The translations under genes were made by a program, and so were the position numbers. This document shows positions 37,050-48,726 of a stretch of 64,000 nucleotides of DNA, piece after piece (the stretch's first letter is position 1; each line of letters opens with the position of its first letter). The stretch spans positions 434,001 to 498,000 of the forward strand of contig JACKLX010000001.1 in the NCBI GenBank assembly GCA_024235695.1. The letters run 5' to 3'. The notes beneath the pieces were generated by a model. That model saw only the letters and a program-made list of their open reading frames with translations, did no database searches and had not been told where the DNA came from. Origin of the DNA: Accumulibacter sp. Lineage in GTDB: Bacteria; Pseudomonadota; Gammaproteobacteria; Burkholderiales; Rhodocyclaceae.

Positions 37050-38797
37050 TGCGCTTCAAGGGCCAGGTGGCACACAAGTTCGCCGAAAGTCCATTGCTGG
37101 AGCTGCGCATGCCGCCCTGGCGTTCGCGCTTGATGGCTTTGCTGATTCTCGGCTCGTTCGTCGTACTGATCGGCCGCGCCTTCTACCTGCAAATCGTCAA
37201 CACCGACTTCCTGCAGGAAAAGGGCGAATCACGCTATCGGCGGGATATCGAAATCACCGCATCGCGTGGACGCATCGCCGATCGTCATGGTGATGTGCTC
37301 GCCATCTCGACGCCGATGAAGTCGATCTGGGCGGTTCCGCAGGCTGCGTCGCTGACGCCCGAACAGACGCGCCAGCTGGCTCAGCTGCTGGAAGCCGACG
37401 TCCAACAGCTGAGCCGCAAGCTGGAGAGCGAAAAGACCTTCGTCTTCCTGCGTCGGCAGATCCCGCCAGCGGTGGCTGACCGGGTGGCGGCGCTGAAGCT
37501 GCCGGGAATCGGTCAGGACAAGGAGTACCGCCGCTTCTATCCGACCGGTGAGATGACGGCGCACATGGTCGGTTTCACCGGCGTGGACGACAAGGGTCTG
37601 GAGGGAGTCGAACTGGCGTTCCATGGCCAGCTGCTCGGACAACCGGGCAGTCGCAGCGTGATCAAGGACCGGCGTGGTCAGATCGTCGAGGACGTCGGCT
37701 CGATCAAGCCGCCACAGGATGGCAAGGACATTCGTCTGGCGCTCGATTCGAAGATTCAGTACCTGGCCTACAGTCACCTCAAGCAGGCGATCGCCGATAA
37801 CAAGGCGAAGGCTGGCGGTGTTGTCGTGCTCGATGCCCGGAGTGGTGAAATCCTGGCGCTGGCCAACTGGCCAACCTACAACCCGAACAACCGCGAGAGT
37901 CTGACCGGCAGCCAGCTGCGCAATCGTGCGGTAACCGATACCTTCGAGCCCGGGTCGACGCTCAAGCCGTTCACCATCGCGCTGGCGATCGACAGCGGCA
38001 AACTCCGTTTCGATACCATCATCAACTGCGCACCGGGCCGCCTGACGATCGGCCGGGCGACCATTTCGGACACCCATCCGCACGGCGCGCTGACTGTCGC
38101 GCAAGTCATCCAGAAATCGTCCAACGTCGGCGCGGCCAAGATCGCCGCCATGCTGCCGGCGCAGAAAATGTGGCAGATGTTCGATGACGTCGGCTTCGGT
38201 CAGGTGCCGCAGCTCGGTTTCCCGGGCGAGGTGACCGGCCGGCTTCGCCCGTGGAAGACCTGGCGGCCGATCGAGCAGGCGACCATGTCCTATGGTCACG
38301 GCATTTCGGTATCGTTGATCCAGCTGGCGCGTGCCTACTCGGTCTTCGCGCGCGACGGCGATCTGGTGCCGCTGTCCTTGACCCGGGTCGACTCGCCGGC
38401 CCGGCGTGGTGCGCAGGTGTTCAGCCCGCAGACCGCACGCGAAGTTCGGGCGATGCTCGAGATGGCCGTGCAACCGGGCGGGACAGCGCCCAAGGCACAG
38501 ATTCCCGGCTATCGCGTCGCCGGCAAGACCGGCACCGCGCGCAAGCTTGCCGGTGGCCACTACACCACCAAGTACGTCTCATCCTTCGTCGGCTTTGCTC
38601 CGGCCTCGGATCCAAGGCTGATCGTCGCCGTGATGATCGACGAAGCAGGTGGTACGAAATACTATGGTGGCGAGGTTGCCGCACCGGTCTTCGCCGGGGT
38701 GATGAGCAGCGCGCTGCGGACCCTTGGCGTTGCGCCGGACGCGCCGCTGGAAGTCGCGCAGAGTCCAAAAAACCCGCTTGCGAAGGCCAGGCTTTGA
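37046..38797 (+). CDS. ftsI: peptidoglycan D,D-transpeptidase FtsI (PBP3)
   Basis: A 583-residue class B penicillin-binding protein of the divisome. One membrane helix at about 28-48 is followed by the pedestal domain with RGRIADRHGDVLA (74-86). The transpeptidase domain has S304 in EPGSTLKPF, SSN (358-360) and KTG (494-496). It crosslinks septal peptidoglycan together with FtsW. It overlaps ftsL by four bases and is two bases before murE. Confidence 0.97.
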   Translation: MMRFKGQVAHKFAESPLLELRMPPWRSRLMALLILGSFVVLIGRAFYLQIVNTDFLQEKGESRYRRDIEITASRGRIADRHGDVLAISTPMKSIWAVPQAASLTPEQTRQLAQLLEADVQQLSRKLESEKTFVFLRRQIPPAVADRVAALKLPGIGQDKEYRRFYPTGEMTAHMVGFTGVDDKGLEGVELAFHGQLLGQPGSRSVIKDRRGQIVEDVGSIKPPQDGKDIRLALDSKIQYLAYSHLKQAIADNKAKAGGVVVLDARSGEILALANWPTYNPNNRESLTGSQLRNRAVTDTFEPGSTLKPFTIALAIDSGKLRFDTIINCAPGRLTIGRATISDTHPHGALTVAQVIQKSSNVGAAKIAAMLPAQKMWQMFDDVGFGQVPQLGFPGEVTGRLRPWKTWRPIEQATMSYGHGISVSLIQLARAYSVFARDGDLVPLSLTRVDSPARRGAQVFSPQTAREVRAMLEMAVQPGGTAPKAQIPGYRVAGKTGTARKLAGGHYTTKYVSSFVGFAPASDPRLIVAVMIDEAGGTKYYGGEVAAPVFAGVMSSALRTLGVAPDAPLEVAQSPKNPLAKARL

Positions 38798-38799
38798 GC

Positions 38800-40296
38800 A
38801 TGTCGGCGACCGCCACCCGCCCCGACGCCGTCAGCCAAGTGCTGCAGCGGCTGGCTGCACTCGGTGTGCTGCCGAGCGGTGTCAGCGATGACAGCCGCCA
38901 GGTGCAGTCCGGTGACCTCTTCCTCGCCTATCCGGGTGAGCGGGCCGACGGCCGCCGGCACATCGCCGCGGCGATCGCTGGTGGCGCCGCCGCCGTGCTC
39001 TGGGAGGCCGCTGCTGGCGATGGCTTCGCCTGGAGCAGCGCCTGGCCGATTGTCAATCTGCCGGTGGCGGGCTTGCGGCAGCTGCGCGGACATCTCGCGA
39101 ATGCTATCTACGGACACCCGAGCGAGCGCTTGTCGCTGGTGGCGGTGACCGGTACCAATGGCAAGACCAGTGTCACGCAGTGGATTGCCGCCAGCCATCC
39201 GCGCCGCTGCCCGCTGATCGGCACGCTGGGTGCCGGGATGCCCGGCGAACTCGTGGAAACCGGCTTCACGACTCCCGAAGCGACGACGTTGATGCGCTAC
39301 CTGGCGGCTTTTGCCGACGACGAGGCGCAGGCCTGCGCACTCGAGGCCAGTTCGATCGGCATTGTCGAGGGGCGCCTCGATGGCGCACGGGTAGACGTTG
39401 CGGTATTCACCAACCTGACGCACGACCACCTCGATTACCACGGCACGATGGACGCCTACGCCGAGGCCAAGGCGAGGCTGTTCACCTGGCCACGCCTGCG
39501 CCTGGCGGTGTGCAATCTGGACGACCCCTTCGGCCGCCAACTGGCCGCGCTGAGCAGCGCTACCAAGGTGGTCGGCTACACGCAGCAGGATCATCGCGAC
39601 GCTCGTCAGGGGACGATTCGCGCCGAGAACGTCGAGCAAACCATTGCCGGCCTGCGTTTTCGCCTGTGCGCCCCGAATGGCCGCGCGCAGGTCGAAAGCG
39701 GCCTGCTTGGCAGCTACAACGTCGCCAATCTGTTGGCCGTTGCCGCCGTGCTGATCGACGCCGGACTGACGCCAAAGGCCGTCGCCGAGCGTTTCTCTCG
39801 GCTGTCGTCGCCGGCTGGTCGCCTGGAGAGGATTGGCGGTCACAACCAGCCGCTGGTCGTGGTCGACTACGCGCACACCCCGGATGCGCTGGCCGCAGCG
39901 CTGTCTGCCCTGCGCGCTGTTGCCAGTGCGCGCGGTGCTGGCCTGGTCGTGGTCTTCGGCTGCGGTGGCGATCGCGATCGCGGCAAGCGGCCGCTGATGG
40001 GCGCCGTCGCGGAACGGCTCGCCGATCGCGTCGTGCTGACCAGCGACAACCCCCGCAGCGAGGACCCGCAGGCAATCGTCGACGACATCCGGGTCGGCGC
40101 CCCGGCTGCCGAGATTGTCGCCGATCGCGCCGATGCCATCCGGCGGACGATCCTTGCGGCGCATCCGGCCGACGTGGTGTTGATCGCCGGCAAAGGGCAC
40201 GAGGCCTACCAGGAGGCCGGTGGCGTGCGGCGGCCGTTTTCGGACGCCGCGCAGGCGCGTGCCGCACTCGCCGCCCGCCAGGAGAGCTCGTCTTGA
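38800..40296 (+). CDS. murE: UDP-MurNAc-L-Ala-D-Glu:meso-diaminopimelate ligase
   Basis: A 498-residue Mur ligase that adds the third residue of the stem peptide. The ATP motif is TGTNGKTSVTQW, and DNPRSEDP carries the DNPR signature that selects meso-diaminopimelate rather than lysine. TNLTHDHLDYHGTM is also present. The start at ATG 38800, two bases after the ftsI stop, gives the usual length; an in-frame extension back into ftsI is spurious. Confidence 0.96.
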   Translation: MSATATRPDAVSQVLQRLAALGVLPSGVSDDSRQVQSGDLFLAYPGERADGRRHIAAAIAGGAAAVLWEAAAGDGFAWSSAWPIVNLPVAGLRQLRGHLANAIYGHPSERLSLVAVTGTNGKTSVTQWIAASHPRRCPLIGTLGAGMPGELVETGFTTPEATTLMRYLAAFADDEAQACALEASSIGIVEGRLDGARVDVAVFTNLTHDHLDYHGTMDAYAEAKARLFTWPRLRLAVCNLDDPFGRQLAALSSATKVVGYTQQDHRDARQGTIRAENVEQTIAGLRFRLCAPNGRAQVESGLLGSYNVANLLAVAAVLIDAGLTPKAVAERFSRLSSPAGRLERIGGHNQPLVVVDYAHTPDALAAALSALRAVASARGAGLVVVFGCGGDRDRGKRPLMGAVAERLADRVVLTSDNPRSEDPQAIVDDIRVGAPAAEIVADRADAIRRTILAAHPADVVLIAGKGHEAYQEAGGVRRPFSDAAQARAALAARQESSS

Positions 40297-41675
40297 CCGT
40301 GATGATGGATCTCCTCGCCGCGGCGCACGCCACCGCCGGCCGGCTGGTCGGCGACAATGTCAGCTTCAGCGGCGTGTCGACCGACAGTCGGAGTATCGCT
40401 GCCGGCGAGCTGTTCGTCGCGCTGCGCGGCGAGAATTTCGACGGTCATGAATTCGTCGTCGCGGCCAGGGAGCGTGGGGCGGTGGCGGCGGTGGTTGCTG
40501 CCGACCGCGCCGATGACCTGCAGGACAGCGGCCTGCCACTGATTGGCGTCGCCGAGACGCGTTTGTCGCTCGGTGCCCTGGCGGCCGACTGGCGGAGTCG
40601 CTTCAGCCTGCCGCTGATCGCCGTCACCGGCAGCAACGGCAAGACGACAACCAAGGAAATGATCGCCAGCATCCTGCAGGCCGCTCTTGGCGACACCGTG
40701 CTGGCATCACGCGGCAACTACAACAACGACATCGGTCTGCCGCTGACCCTGCTCAGGCTCAACGCGACGCACCGCGCGGCGATCGTCGAAATGGGCATGA
40801 ATCATCCCGGCGAAATCGCCTATCTGGCGGGAATTGCCCGCCCCGGCGTCGCTGTGGTGACCAACGCACAGCGCGCGCACCTCGAAGGAATGGGCTCGCT
40901 GGAAGCGATTGCGGCCGAGAAGGGCAGCATCTACACGGGTCTAGCCGAAAGCGGCGTGGCGGTGTTCAACGCCGATGACCAGTGGGCTGGATTGTGGCGA
41001 AAGCAGAGCAGCGGACTGCACGCCATCACCTTCGGCCTGGAAAGGGACGCGGACGTCACTGGCCGCCTGCATCTGCACGGGCTCGAGAGCCGCTTGACGA
41101 TCCTTACCGCCGACGGCGAGGCCGATGTCGCCCTCGCCCTGCCGGGGCAGCACAATGCCCGCAACGCGCTGGCCGCCGCTGCCGCCGCCCTGGCGGCCGG
41201 CCTCCCGCTGGCCATCGTCGCGACCGGGCTGAGTGCCTTTCGCGGCCTGAAGGGCCGTCTTCAGCGTCGGCCGGCGCTGCACCAGGCGGCGCTCCTCGAC
41301 GACACTTACAACGCCAACCCCGATTCGGTGCGCGCCGGCATCGAGGTGCTCGCCGCGACCGTCGGCAAGACCATCCTGGTGCTCGGCGACATGGGCGAGA
41401 TTGGCGAAATGAGCGGCCAGTTTCACGACGAGATCGGCGGCTATGCCAAGAGCCAGGGCATCGACCGTCTGTTGACCCTGGGCGAGGCGAGCGCCCTCGC
41501 CGCTCACAACTTCGGCAGCGGCGGCGAGCACTTCAGCTCGCTCGAGCGGCTGATCAAGACGCTGATCAGCGAATTGACGCCGGAGACCACGGTCCTCGTC
41601 AAGGGTTCGCGCTTCATGCGCATGGAGCGGGTGGCGGACGCCATTGCCGTTTCACCAGCCGCCGGAGGTCACTGA
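40293..41675 (+). CDS. murF: UDP-MurNAc-tripeptide:D-Ala-D-Ala ligase
   Basis: A Mur ligase of about 460 residues that adds D-Ala-D-Ala. It has [37 protein letters not shown] and [10 protein letters not shown]. The start is unusual: TTG at 40293 overlaps the murE stop (TTGA) and sits six bases after GGAGAG. GTG 40299 and ATG 40302 are in frame but further from that site. Stop and mraY start overlap as TGATG. Confidence 0.95.
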   Translation: MTVMMDLLAAAHATAGRLVGDNVSFSGVSTDSRSIAAGELFVALRGENFDGHEFVVAARERGAVAAVVAADRADDLQDSGLPLIGVAETRLSLGALAADWRSRFSLPLIAVTGSNGKTTTKEMIASILQAALGDTVLASRGNYNNDIGLPLTLLRLNATHRAAIVEMGMNHPGEIAYLAGIARPGVAVVTNAQRAHLEGMGSLEAIAAEKGSIYTGLAESGVAVFNADDQWAGLWRKQSSGLHAITFGLERDADVTGRLHLHGLESRLTILTADGEADVALALPGQHNARNALAAAAAALAAGLPLAIVATGLSAFRGLKGRLQRRPALHQAALLDDTYNANPDSVRAGIEVLAATVGKTILVLGDMGEIGEMSGQFHDEIGGYAKSQGIDRLLTLGEASALAAHNFGSGGEHFSSLERLIKTLISELTPETTVLVKGSRFMRMERVADAIAVSPAAGGH

Positions 41676-42763
41676 TGTTGCTCCTCCTCGCGCAATGGCT
41701 GGCACAGGACATACGTGCCTTCAACGTCTTTTCCTACATCACCCTGCGCACCGTGCTCGCCGTGATGACCGCGCTGATCATTTCCTTCGTCGCCGGCCCG
41801 TCGCTGATTCGCTGGCTGGCCGCCAAGAAGATCGGCCAGGCAGTCCGCCAGGACGGACCGGAGACGCACCTCGTCAAGTCCGGCACCCCGACCATGGGCG
41901 GCGCGCTGATCCTGATCGCGATCAGCATCACGACCCTGCTGTGGGGCGATCTCGGCAATCGCTACGTGTGGGTCGTGCTGATCGTCACCATCGGCTTTGG
42001 CGGCATTGGCTGGTACGACGACTGGCAGAAAGTCGTCAAGCGTGATCCGCGCGGGCTGGCCTCGCGCTGGAAGTATTTCTGGCAGTCGGCGCTCGGCCTG
42101 CTGGTAGCCCTCTATCTTGCCCTCAGCGCCAGCGGCCCGGCGCAACTGCAATTGATCGTGCCCTTCTTCAAGACTGTCTCCTATCCGCTGGGGATCATCG
42201 GTTTCATCGTTCTCAGCTATCTGGTCGTCGTCGGTACCAGCAACGCGGTGAACCTGACCGACGGTCTCGACGGCCTGGCGATCATGCCGGCGGTGATGAT
42301 TGCCGCTGCCCTGGCGATCTTTGCCTACGTCGCCGGCAATTCGGTCTATGCCCGCTATCTTTTCCTGCCGTACGTTCCTGGCGCCGGCGAGCTGGCCATC
42401 TTCCTCGGTGCGATGGCGGGTGCCGGCCTCGGCTTCCTGTGGTTCAACGCCTATCCGGCCGAGGTGTTCATGGGCGACGTCGGTGCCCTGGCGCTTGGCG
42501 CGGCGCTCGGCACGGTGGCGATCATCGTTCGACAGGAGATCGTGCTGGCGATCATGGGCGGCGTATTCGTCGCCGAGACGCTGTCGGTGGCCGCACAGGT
42601 GGTCTACTACAAGGTCACCGGCGGTCGCCGGATCTTCCGGATGGCGCCGCTGCACCACCATTTCGAACTCGGCGGCTGGAAGGAGACCCAGGTCGTCGTC
42701 CGTTTCTGGATCATCACGATCATGCTGGTGATGGTCGGTCTGTCCAGCCTGAAACTGCGCTGA
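41675..42763 (+). CDS. mraY: phospho-MurNAc-pentapeptide transferase
   Basis: A 362-residue membrane enzyme that makes lipid I from UDP-MurNAc-pentapeptide and undecaprenyl phosphate. About ten helices; the motifs [21 protein letters not shown] and [11 protein letters not shown] hold the metal-binding aspartates, and [11 protein letters not shown] is the family signature near the end. ATG overlaps the murF stop by one base. Confidence 0.97.
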   Translation: MLLLLAQWLAQDIRAFNVFSYITLRTVLAVMTALIISFVAGPSLIRWLAAKKIGQAVRQDGPETHLVKSGTPTMGGALILIAISITTLLWGDLGNRYVWVVLIVTIGFGGIGWYDDWQKVVKRDPRGLASRWKYFWQSALGLLVALYLALSASGPAQLQLIVPFFKTVSYPLGIIGFIVLSYLVVVGTSNAVNLTDGLDGLAIMPAVMIAAALAIFAYVAGNSVYARYLFLPYVPGAGELAIFLGAMAGAGLGFLWFNAYPAEVFMGDVGALALGAALGTVAIIVRQEIVLAIMGGVFVAETLSVAAQVVYYKVTGGRRIFRMAPLHHHFELGGWKETQVVVRFWIITIMLVMVGLSSLKLR

Positions 42764-42764
42764 G

Positions 42765-44132
42765 ATGGAACTGCGCGGACAACAGACGCTCGTCATCGGC
42801 CTCGGCGAAAGCGGCCTGGCGATGGCCCGTTGGCTGGCAAGGCAGGGTGCGCGGGTGCGCGTCGCCGATAGCCGCGAGGCGCCGCCGCAGGCCGCCGCGC
42901 TGCGTGCCGCGGTCGCCGACGCGGTGCTGTTCGCCGGTCCATTCACCGCCGAGGCTTTTGTCGGCGTCGACCTGATCGCCATTTCTCCAGGCGTGCCCGT
43001 GCAGGAAGCTTTCGTCCAGGCGGCCGTTGCCCGTGGCGTGCCACTGGTTTCCGAGATCGAGCTGTTCGCCTCGGCAGTACGCCGCCTGACGCCAGCGGCG
43101 GTGGTGATCGCCATCACCGGCAGCAATGGCAAGACCACCACCACCGCGCTCACCGGTGCGCTATGCCGAGCGGCCGGTCGGCAGACGGCGATCGCCGGCA
43201 ACATCGGCCCGGCGGCGCTGGACGCCTTGATGGCCGCGATTGATGGCGGCGAGTTGCCGTCCGTCTGGGTGCTCGAGCTGTCGAGCTTCCAGCTCGAAAC
43301 GACCCATTCGCTGGCCGCCGACGCGGCAACCTTGCTCAATGTCAGCGAGGACCATCTCGATCGCTATGGCGACCTCGACGCCTATGCTGCCGCCAAGGCA
43401 CGGGTCTTCCAGGGTCGCGGCGTGATGATCGTCAATCGCGATGACCCGCGCAGTCTGGCAGCGGCGCGCTGCGACCGGCGGGTAATCAGTTTCGGTCTCG
43501 ATGCCGCACCACAGGCGGGCGACTATGGGCTGGTCGACGGCTGGCTGGCACGCGGCAGCGAAAAACTCATTGCCTGCAGCGCGCTGCAGCTGGTCGGTCG
43601 CCACAACGCCGCCAACGCGCTTGCCGCGTTGGCCCTGTGCGAGGCGATCGGTATCCGGCCGCAGGCGGTGTTGCCGGCGCTGGCGGCCTTCAGAGGCCTC
43701 GAACACCGCGTCGAATGGATTGCCGAAATCAATGGCGTCAGTTACTTCGACGACTCCAAGGGAACCAACGTCGGTGCCACCCTGGCCGCCATCGAGGGTC
43801 TCGGCCGCAAGGTCGCGATCATCCTCGGCGGTGACGGCAAGGGGCAGGACTTTTCGCCGCTGCGGCGCGGTGTCGAACGGCACGCGCGTGCGGTGGCGCT
43901 GATTGGCCGCGACGCGCCGCTGATCGCCACTGTCCTGGCCGGTGGCCAGGTACCGGTGCGTTGCTGCGCCGACATGGCCGAAGCGGTCAGCTGGTGCGCC
44001 GCGCAGGCGCAAGGCGGTGACGCGGTGCTGCTCTCGCCAGCCTGTGCCAGCATGGACATGTACCGCAACTACGCCCATCGCGCCGCGGTCTTCGTCGAGG
44101 CCGTTCGCCGCATCGAAAGGGAGGCTGCCTGA
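42765..44132 (+). CDS. murD: UDP-MurNAc-L-alanine:D-glutamate ligase
   Basis: A 455-residue Mur ligase. It has an N-terminal Rossmann-like domain (VIGLGESGLAMARWLA), the ATP motif [22 protein letters not shown] and SVSEDHLDRY-type substrate loop (NVSEDHLDRYGDL), and DDSKGTNVGAT near the C-terminal domain. One base separates it from mraY, and its stop overlaps the ftsW start. Confidence 0.97.
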   Translation: MELRGQQTLVIGLGESGLAMARWLARQGARVRVADSREAPPQAAALRAAVADAVLFAGPFTAEAFVGVDLIAISPGVPVQEAFVQAAVARGVPLVSEIELFASAVRRLTPAAVVIAITGSNGKTTTTALTGALCRAAGRQTAIAGNIGPAALDALMAAIDGGELPSVWVLELSSFQLETTHSLAADAATLLNVSEDHLDRYGDLDAYAAAKARVFQGRGVMIVNRDDPRSLAAARCDRRVISFGLDAAPQAGDYGLVDGWLARGSEKLIACSALQLVGRHNAANALAALALCEAIGIRPQAVLPALAAFRGLEHRVEWIAEINGVSYFDDSKGTNVGATLAAIEGLGRKVAIILGGDGKGQDFSPLRRGVERHARAVALIGRDAPLIATVLAGGQVPVRCCADMAEAVSWCAAQAQGGDAVLLSPACASMDMYRNYAHRAAVFVEAVRRIEREAA

Positions 44133-45292
44133 TGCTGCGAGCTCTCGACGCACCGCGTCGGCTACCTTCGGAAGTCGATCTGGCGCTCCTCTGGAGCAGC
44201 CTGATCCTGCTGCTGATCGGTATGGTGATGGTGTACTCGGCATCGATGGCGACCGCCGAGGCGGCACGCGGCACCGGCAATCAGGCCGCCTATTACCTGG
44301 TTCGCCATGCCGTTTTTCTGGTCATCGGCCTGCTCGCCGCCGCCGTCGCCTTCCAGGTGCCCCTGTCTACCTGGCAGCAGTGGTCGCCGTGGTTGTTCGT
44401 CGCCGGCTTCGTGCTGTTGGCGGTGGTGCTGATTCCCGGCGTTGGCCGCGAGGTCAACGGCGCGCAGCGCTGGCTGCCACTGGGGATCGTCAACCTGCAG
44501 CCGTCGGAGTTGATGAAATTGTTCGCCGTCCTCTACGCCGCCGACTACACGGCGCGCAAGATGCCGCACATGCACGACCTGAAGAAGGCCTTCCTGCCGA
44601 TGGCCGGCGCGATGGTCGCGGTTGGCGTCCTGCTGCTCAAGGAACCCGACTTCGGCGCTTTCGTGGTGATCATCGCCGTCGCCTTCAGCATCCTCTTTCT
44701 CGGCGGCATGCGGGCGCGCCTGTTCGTCGTGCTGATCGTCGTGCTGGTCGCCGCCTTTGCCGCGCTGATCATTCTCTCACCCTATCGCCGTGATCGCATC
44801 TTCGGTTTCATGGACCCCTGGGCGGATGCCTTCGGCCGCGGTTACCAGCTGTCGCACGCCCTGATCGCCTTCGGCCGCGGCGAGTTGTTCGGTGTCGGCC
44901 TGGGCGCCAGTGTCGAGAAGCTGTTCTACCTGCCGGAAGCGCATACCGACTTCCTGCTGGCGGTGATCGCCGAAGAGCTCGGTTTTGTCGGCGTGCTGGT
45001 GGTGATCGTGATGTTCGGCCTGCTCGTTCAGCGCGCCTTCGCGATCGGTCGTCAGGCGGTCGCTCTCGATCGCCTCTATTCGGCGCTCGTGGCGCAAGGT
45101 CTGGGGGTCTGGCTCGGCGTCCAGAGTTTCATCAACATGGGCGTCAACACCGGCCTGCTGCCGACCAAGGGCCTGACCCTGCCGCTGATGAGTTTCGGTG
45201 GCTCGGGGATCCTGGCCAACTGCGTGGCGGTGGCGGTGCTGCTCAGGATCGACTGGGAAAACCGCCAGTTGATGCGCGGAGCGAAGATTTGA
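44132..45292 (+). CDS. ftsW: SEDS peptidoglycan glycosyltransferase FtsW
   Basis: A 386-residue protein with about ten helices that polymerises lipid II at the septum, paired with FtsI. Family motifs are [21 protein letters not shown], the EAHTDFL loop ([18 protein letters not shown]) and [13 protein letters not shown] near the end. The start overlaps the murD stop as TGATG. Confidence 0.97.
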   Translation: MLRALDAPRRLPSEVDLALLWSSLILLLIGMVMVYSASMATAEAARGTGNQAAYYLVRHAVFLVIGLLAAAVAFQVPLSTWQQWSPWLFVAGFVLLAVVLIPGVGREVNGAQRWLPLGIVNLQPSELMKLFAVLYAADYTARKMPHMHDLKKAFLPMAGAMVAVGVLLLKEPDFGAFVVIIAVAFSILFLGGMRARLFVVLIVVLVAAFAALIILSPYRRDRIFGFMDPWADAFGRGYQLSHALIAFGRGELFGVGLGASVEKLFYLPEAHTDFLLAVIAEELGFVGVLVVIVMFGLLVQRAFAIGRQAVALDRLYSALVAQGLGVWLGVQSFINMGVNTGLLPTKGLTLPLMSFGGSGILANCVAVAVLLRIDWENRQLMRGAKI

Positions 45293-45332
45293 GCGCGCCC
45301 CGCCTGTCCGCCAGGCCGTGGGGGCTGGCCTG

Positions 45333-46391
45333 ATGAGCCGCACCCTGATGGTGATGGCCGGTGGTACCGGTGGCCACGTTTTTCCGGGGCTGGCGGTCGC
45401 CGACCTGCTGCGCAGCCGCAACTGGAAGGTCGTCTGGATGGGGGCGCCGGAGAGCATGGAAGCGCGGCTGGTGCCGGCTCGTGGCTACGAAATGGCCTGG
45501 GTGCGCTTTGCCGCGCTGCGCGGCAAGGGCCTGCTGCGCAAGCTGCTGCTACCTTTTCATCTGCTTTCGGCGTGCTGGCAGGCGCGTCGCGAGCTGCGTC
45601 GTGTCCGACCCGACGTGGTGCTCGGAATGGGTGGCTACATCAGCTTTCCCGGCGGTGTCATGGCGGCCCTGTTGCGTTACCCGCTGGTCATTCATGAACA
45701 GAATTCGGTCGCCGGCCTGGCCAACCGGGTGCTCGCCAGGTTCGCCGACCGGGTCGCCTGCGGTTTTCCGGACGTCCTGCCCAGGGGCGTCTGGGTTGGC
45801 AATCCCCTGCGTCCCGAGATCAACGGCGTGGCGCCGCCGGCCGAACGTCTGGCTGGCCGGCAGCCGCCGCTGCACCTGCTGGTGCTCGGTGGCAGCCTCG
45901 GTGCCGCGGCGCTCAATGACGTGGTACCGAAGGGTCTGGCACTGATCGACCCGCAGCAGAGGCCGCAGGTCGTCCATCAGGCCGGCGAGAAACACCTCGC
46001 GCAACTGCGCGACAACTACCAGGCGGCCGGTGTGCAGGCGCACTGCGCAGCCTTCATCGACGACATGGCCGGCGCCTATCAATGGGCCGACCTGGTGCTC
46101 TGCCGCGCCGGCGCCCTGACCGTCGCCGAACTCGCCGCGACCGGTGTGGCGAGCATCCTGGTGCCCTTCCCGCACGCCGTCGACGACCATCAGACGAGCA
46201 ACGCGAAGTTCCTTTCGCTGGCTGGCGGCGCGATTCTGCTGCCGCAGGATCAGTTGACGCCGGAGTCGATCAGCCTGCTGCGCAACTATCCGCTCGGCCA
46301 GCTCGGGGAAATGGCCGAGCGTGCGCGCACACTGGCCAAACCGGAAGCGACCGCCGACGTCGCCCGGATGTGCGAGGAACTGGTCACGTGA
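45333..46391 (+). CDS. murG: UDP-GlcNAc:lipid I N-acetylglucosaminyltransferase
   Basis: A 352-residue GT-B enzyme on the inner face of the membrane that makes lipid II. It starts [20 protein letters not shown] with the glycine-rich loop, then [30 protein letters not shown] and [13 protein letters not shown] chose ATG 45333 over a GTG five codons earlier because the family begins close to the GGTGGH motif. Confidence 0.96.
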   Translation: MSRTLMVMAGGTGGHVFPGLAVADLLRSRNWKVVWMGAPESMEARLVPARGYEMAWVRFAALRGKGLLRKLLLPFHLLSACWQARRELRRVRPDVVLGMGGYISFPGGVMAALLRYPLVIHEQNSVAGLANRVLARFADRVACGFPDVLPRGVWVGNPLRPEINGVAPPAERLAGRQPPLHLLVLGGSLGAAALNDVVPKGLALIDPQQRPQVVHQAGEKHLAQLRDNYQAAGVQAHCAAFIDDMAGAYQWADLVLCRAGALTVAELAATGVASILVPFPHAVDDHQTSNAKFLSLAGGAILLPQDQLTPESISLLRNYPLGQLGEMAERARTLAKPEATADVARMCEELVT

Positions 46392-47782
46392 AACACAAGG
46401 TCAAGCACATCCACTTCGTCGGCATCGGCGGTGCCGGCATGAGCGGCATCGCCGAGGTGCTGGCCAATCTCGGCTTCGCGGTCAGTGGTTCGGACCTCGC
46501 CGACAGCTCGACCACCCGGCGCCTGGCCCGAATCGGCGTGCGCACGGTGCTCGGCCACGCCGCCGAAAACGTCACCGGTGCCGACGCGGTGGTCGTGTCG
46601 ACCGCCGTCAAGGCCGACAACCCCGAAGTCGTCGCCGCCCGCGAGCGCAAGGTGCCGGTGGTGCCGCGGGCGCAGATGCTGGCCGAACTGATGCGTCTCA
46701 AGCAGGGCATCGCCGTCGCCGGTACGCACGGCAAGACGACCACTACCAGCCTGGCGGCGTCGATCCTTGCCGAGGGCGGCATGGACCCGACCTTCGTCAT
46801 TGGTGGCCGGCTCAATGCTGCCGGTGCCAACGCCCGCCTCGGCTCCGGCGAGTTCCTGGTGGCCGAGGCCGACGAATCGGACGCTTCCTTCCTGTTCCTC
46901 TCGCCGGTGATCTCGATCGTTACCAACATCGACGCCGACCACATGGAGACCTACGGGCACGACTTCAACCGCCTGAAGCAGGCTTTCGTCGACTTCCTGC
47001 AGCGCCTGCCGTTCTACGGCGTCGCCGTGCTCTGCGCCGACGACGCCAACGTCCGGGAAATCATTCCCCAGGTCAGCAAGCAGATCGTTACCTACGGGCT
47101 CGATGCTTCGGCCAACGTCTACGCCGAGAACGTCAGCGCCGTCGCCGGCCTGATGCATTTCGATTGCGTGCGAGTCAATGGCAGCACCAGTCGCCTGCCG
47201 GTGACCCTCAATCTTCCCGGTCGGCACAATGTGCTCAACGCGCTGGCGGCGATTGCCGTGGCCAGCGAGCTGGGCGTTGCCGACGATGCCATCGTCAAGG
47301 CGCTGACCGACTTCAAGGGTGTCGGACGGCGCTTCCAGCGCTACCCGGACGTCAACCTGCCCGACGGTGGCAGCTTCAGCGTCGTCGACGACTACGGTCA
47401 TCATCCGGTCGAAATGCGGGCGACCATCGCTGCCGCCCGCGGTGCTTTTCCCGGCCGGCGTCTGCTGCTCGCTTTCCAGCCGCATCGCTACAGCCGCACC
47501 CGCGACTGTTTCGAAGACTTCGTCAGCGTCCTCAGCGGCGTCGACGCGCTGGTCCTGGCGGAAGTCTACGCCGCCGGCGAACAGCCGATCGTCGCTGCCG
47601 ACGGGCGGGCGCTGGCGCGTGCCCTGCGCGTCGCCGGCAAGGTCGAACCGCTGTTCGTCGAGGGCGTCGGCGAGCTGCCGCAAGCGATTCTCGACGTCGT
47701 CCGCGATGGCGACGTGGTGGTGACCATGGGTGCCGGTTCGATCGGCGCTGTCGCCGGCCAACTGCGGGGCAGGTTAGGATGA
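46388..47782 (+). CDS. murC: UDP-N-acetylmuramate:L-alanine ligase
   Basis: A 464-residue Mur ligase adding the first stem residue. It has [17 protein letters not shown] at the N-terminus, [22 protein letters not shown] and [13 protein letters not shown] at 46388 overlaps the murG stop (GTGA). Stop overlaps the ddlB start (ATGA). Confidence 0.97.
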   Translation: MKHKVKHIHFVGIGGAGMSGIAEVLANLGFAVSGSDLADSSTTRRLARIGVRTVLGHAAENVTGADAVVVSTAVKADNPEVVAARERKVPVVPRAQMLAELMRLKQGIAVAGTHGKTTTTSLAASILAEGGMDPTFVIGGRLNAAGANARLGSGEFLVAEADESDASFLFLSPVISIVTNIDADHMETYGHDFNRLKQAFVDFLQRLPFYGVAVLCADDANVREIIPQVSKQIVTYGLDASANVYAENVSAVAGLMHFDCVRVNGSTSRLPVTLNLPGRHNVLNALAAIAVASELGVADDAIVKALTDFKGVGRRFQRYPDVNLPDGGSFSVVDDYGHHPVEMRATIAAARGAFPGRRLLLAFQPHRYSRTRDCFEDFVSVLSGVDALVLAEVYAAGEQPIVAADGRALARALRVAGKVEPLFVEGVGELPQAILDVVRDGDVVVTMGAGSIGAVAGQLRGRLG

Positions 47783-48723
47783 ACGGCCTCGACGTCCGCG
47801 ATTTCGGCAAGGTGGCGGTGCTTTTCGGCGGCCGCTCGGCCGAGCGCGAGGTCTCGCTGAACAGCGGCTCGCGGGTACTTGCGGCCCTGCTCCGTCGCGG
47901 CGTCGACGCGCATGCCTTTGACCCGGCACAGCGCCAGCTCGACGAGCTGGCCGCCTTCGATCGTGCTTTCATCGCTCTGCACGGGCGCTACGGTGAAGAC
48001 GGCACGATTCAGGGTGTCCTCGAACTGATGGGCATTCCCTACACCGGCAGCGGCGTCATGGCTTCGGCGATTGGCATGGACAAGTGGCGCAGCAAGATGC
48101 TCTGGCAAGCCGCGGGCGTGCCGATCCCGCCCTACGCGCTGCTGGCCGAGGGCTGTGATGGCGCTGCCTACGCGCGCGTCGAAGCCGAGCTCGGCCTGCC
48201 GCTGTTCGTCAAGCCGGCCTGCGAAGGGTCGTCGATCGGCATCAGCAAGGTCAGCTGCGCAGGCGGCCTGGTCGCGGCGCACGCCGCCGCTGCCAGACAT
48301 GATCAGCTGGTGATCGCCGAACGCGCCATTCTTGGCGGCGAGTATACGGTGGCCATTCTCGGCGACCAGTCGCTGCCGATCGTCAAGATCGAGCCCGGCG
48401 TCGAGTTCTACGACTACGACGCCAAGTACCTGCGTGACGACACCATCTACCGTTGTCCCTGCGGTCTTGGCGAGCGGCGGGAGAACGAACTCCGCGGCCA
48501 GGCGCTGGCGGCGTTTCGTGTTCTCGGTGGCCGTGGCTGGGGCAGGGTCGATTTCCTGATGGACGGCGGCGTCGACGATGCTGGCGCGCAGGCGTATTTC
48601 CTCGAGGTCAACACCTCGCCAGGCATGACCGATCACTCGTTGGTGCCGATGGCTGCGCGAGCTGCCGGCATTTCGTACGACGAGCTGGTCGTCCGCATCC
48701 TTGCACTAGCCGCCCTGGGATGA
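47779..48723 (+). CDS. ddlB: D-alanine:D-alanine ligase
   Basis: A 314-residue ATP-grasp enzyme. N-terminal [65 protein letters not shown] and the metal site [13 protein letters not shown] are all present. Its product feeds MurF in the same operon. Overlaps murC by four bases; ftsQ follows after three. Confidence 0.97.
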   Translation: MNGLDVRDFGKVAVLFGGRSAEREVSLNSGSRVLAALLRRGVDAHAFDPAQRQLDELAAFDRAFIALHGRYGEDGTIQGVLELMGIPYTGSGVMASAIGMDKWRSKMLWQAAGVPIPPYALLAEGCDGAAYARVEAELGLPLFVKPACEGSSIGISKVSCAGGLVAAHAAAARHDQLVIAERAILGGEYTVAILGDQSLPIVKIEPGVEFYDYDAKYLRDDTIYRCPCGLGERRENELRGQALAAFRVLGGRGWGRVDFLMDGGVDDAGAQAYFLEVNTSPGMTDHSLVPMAARAAGISYDELVVRILALAALG

Positions 48724-48726
48724 GCG

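Noticed and set aside
46286-47761. A 491-residue minus-strand open frame
   Set aside because: Antisense to murC, whose motifs are all intact.
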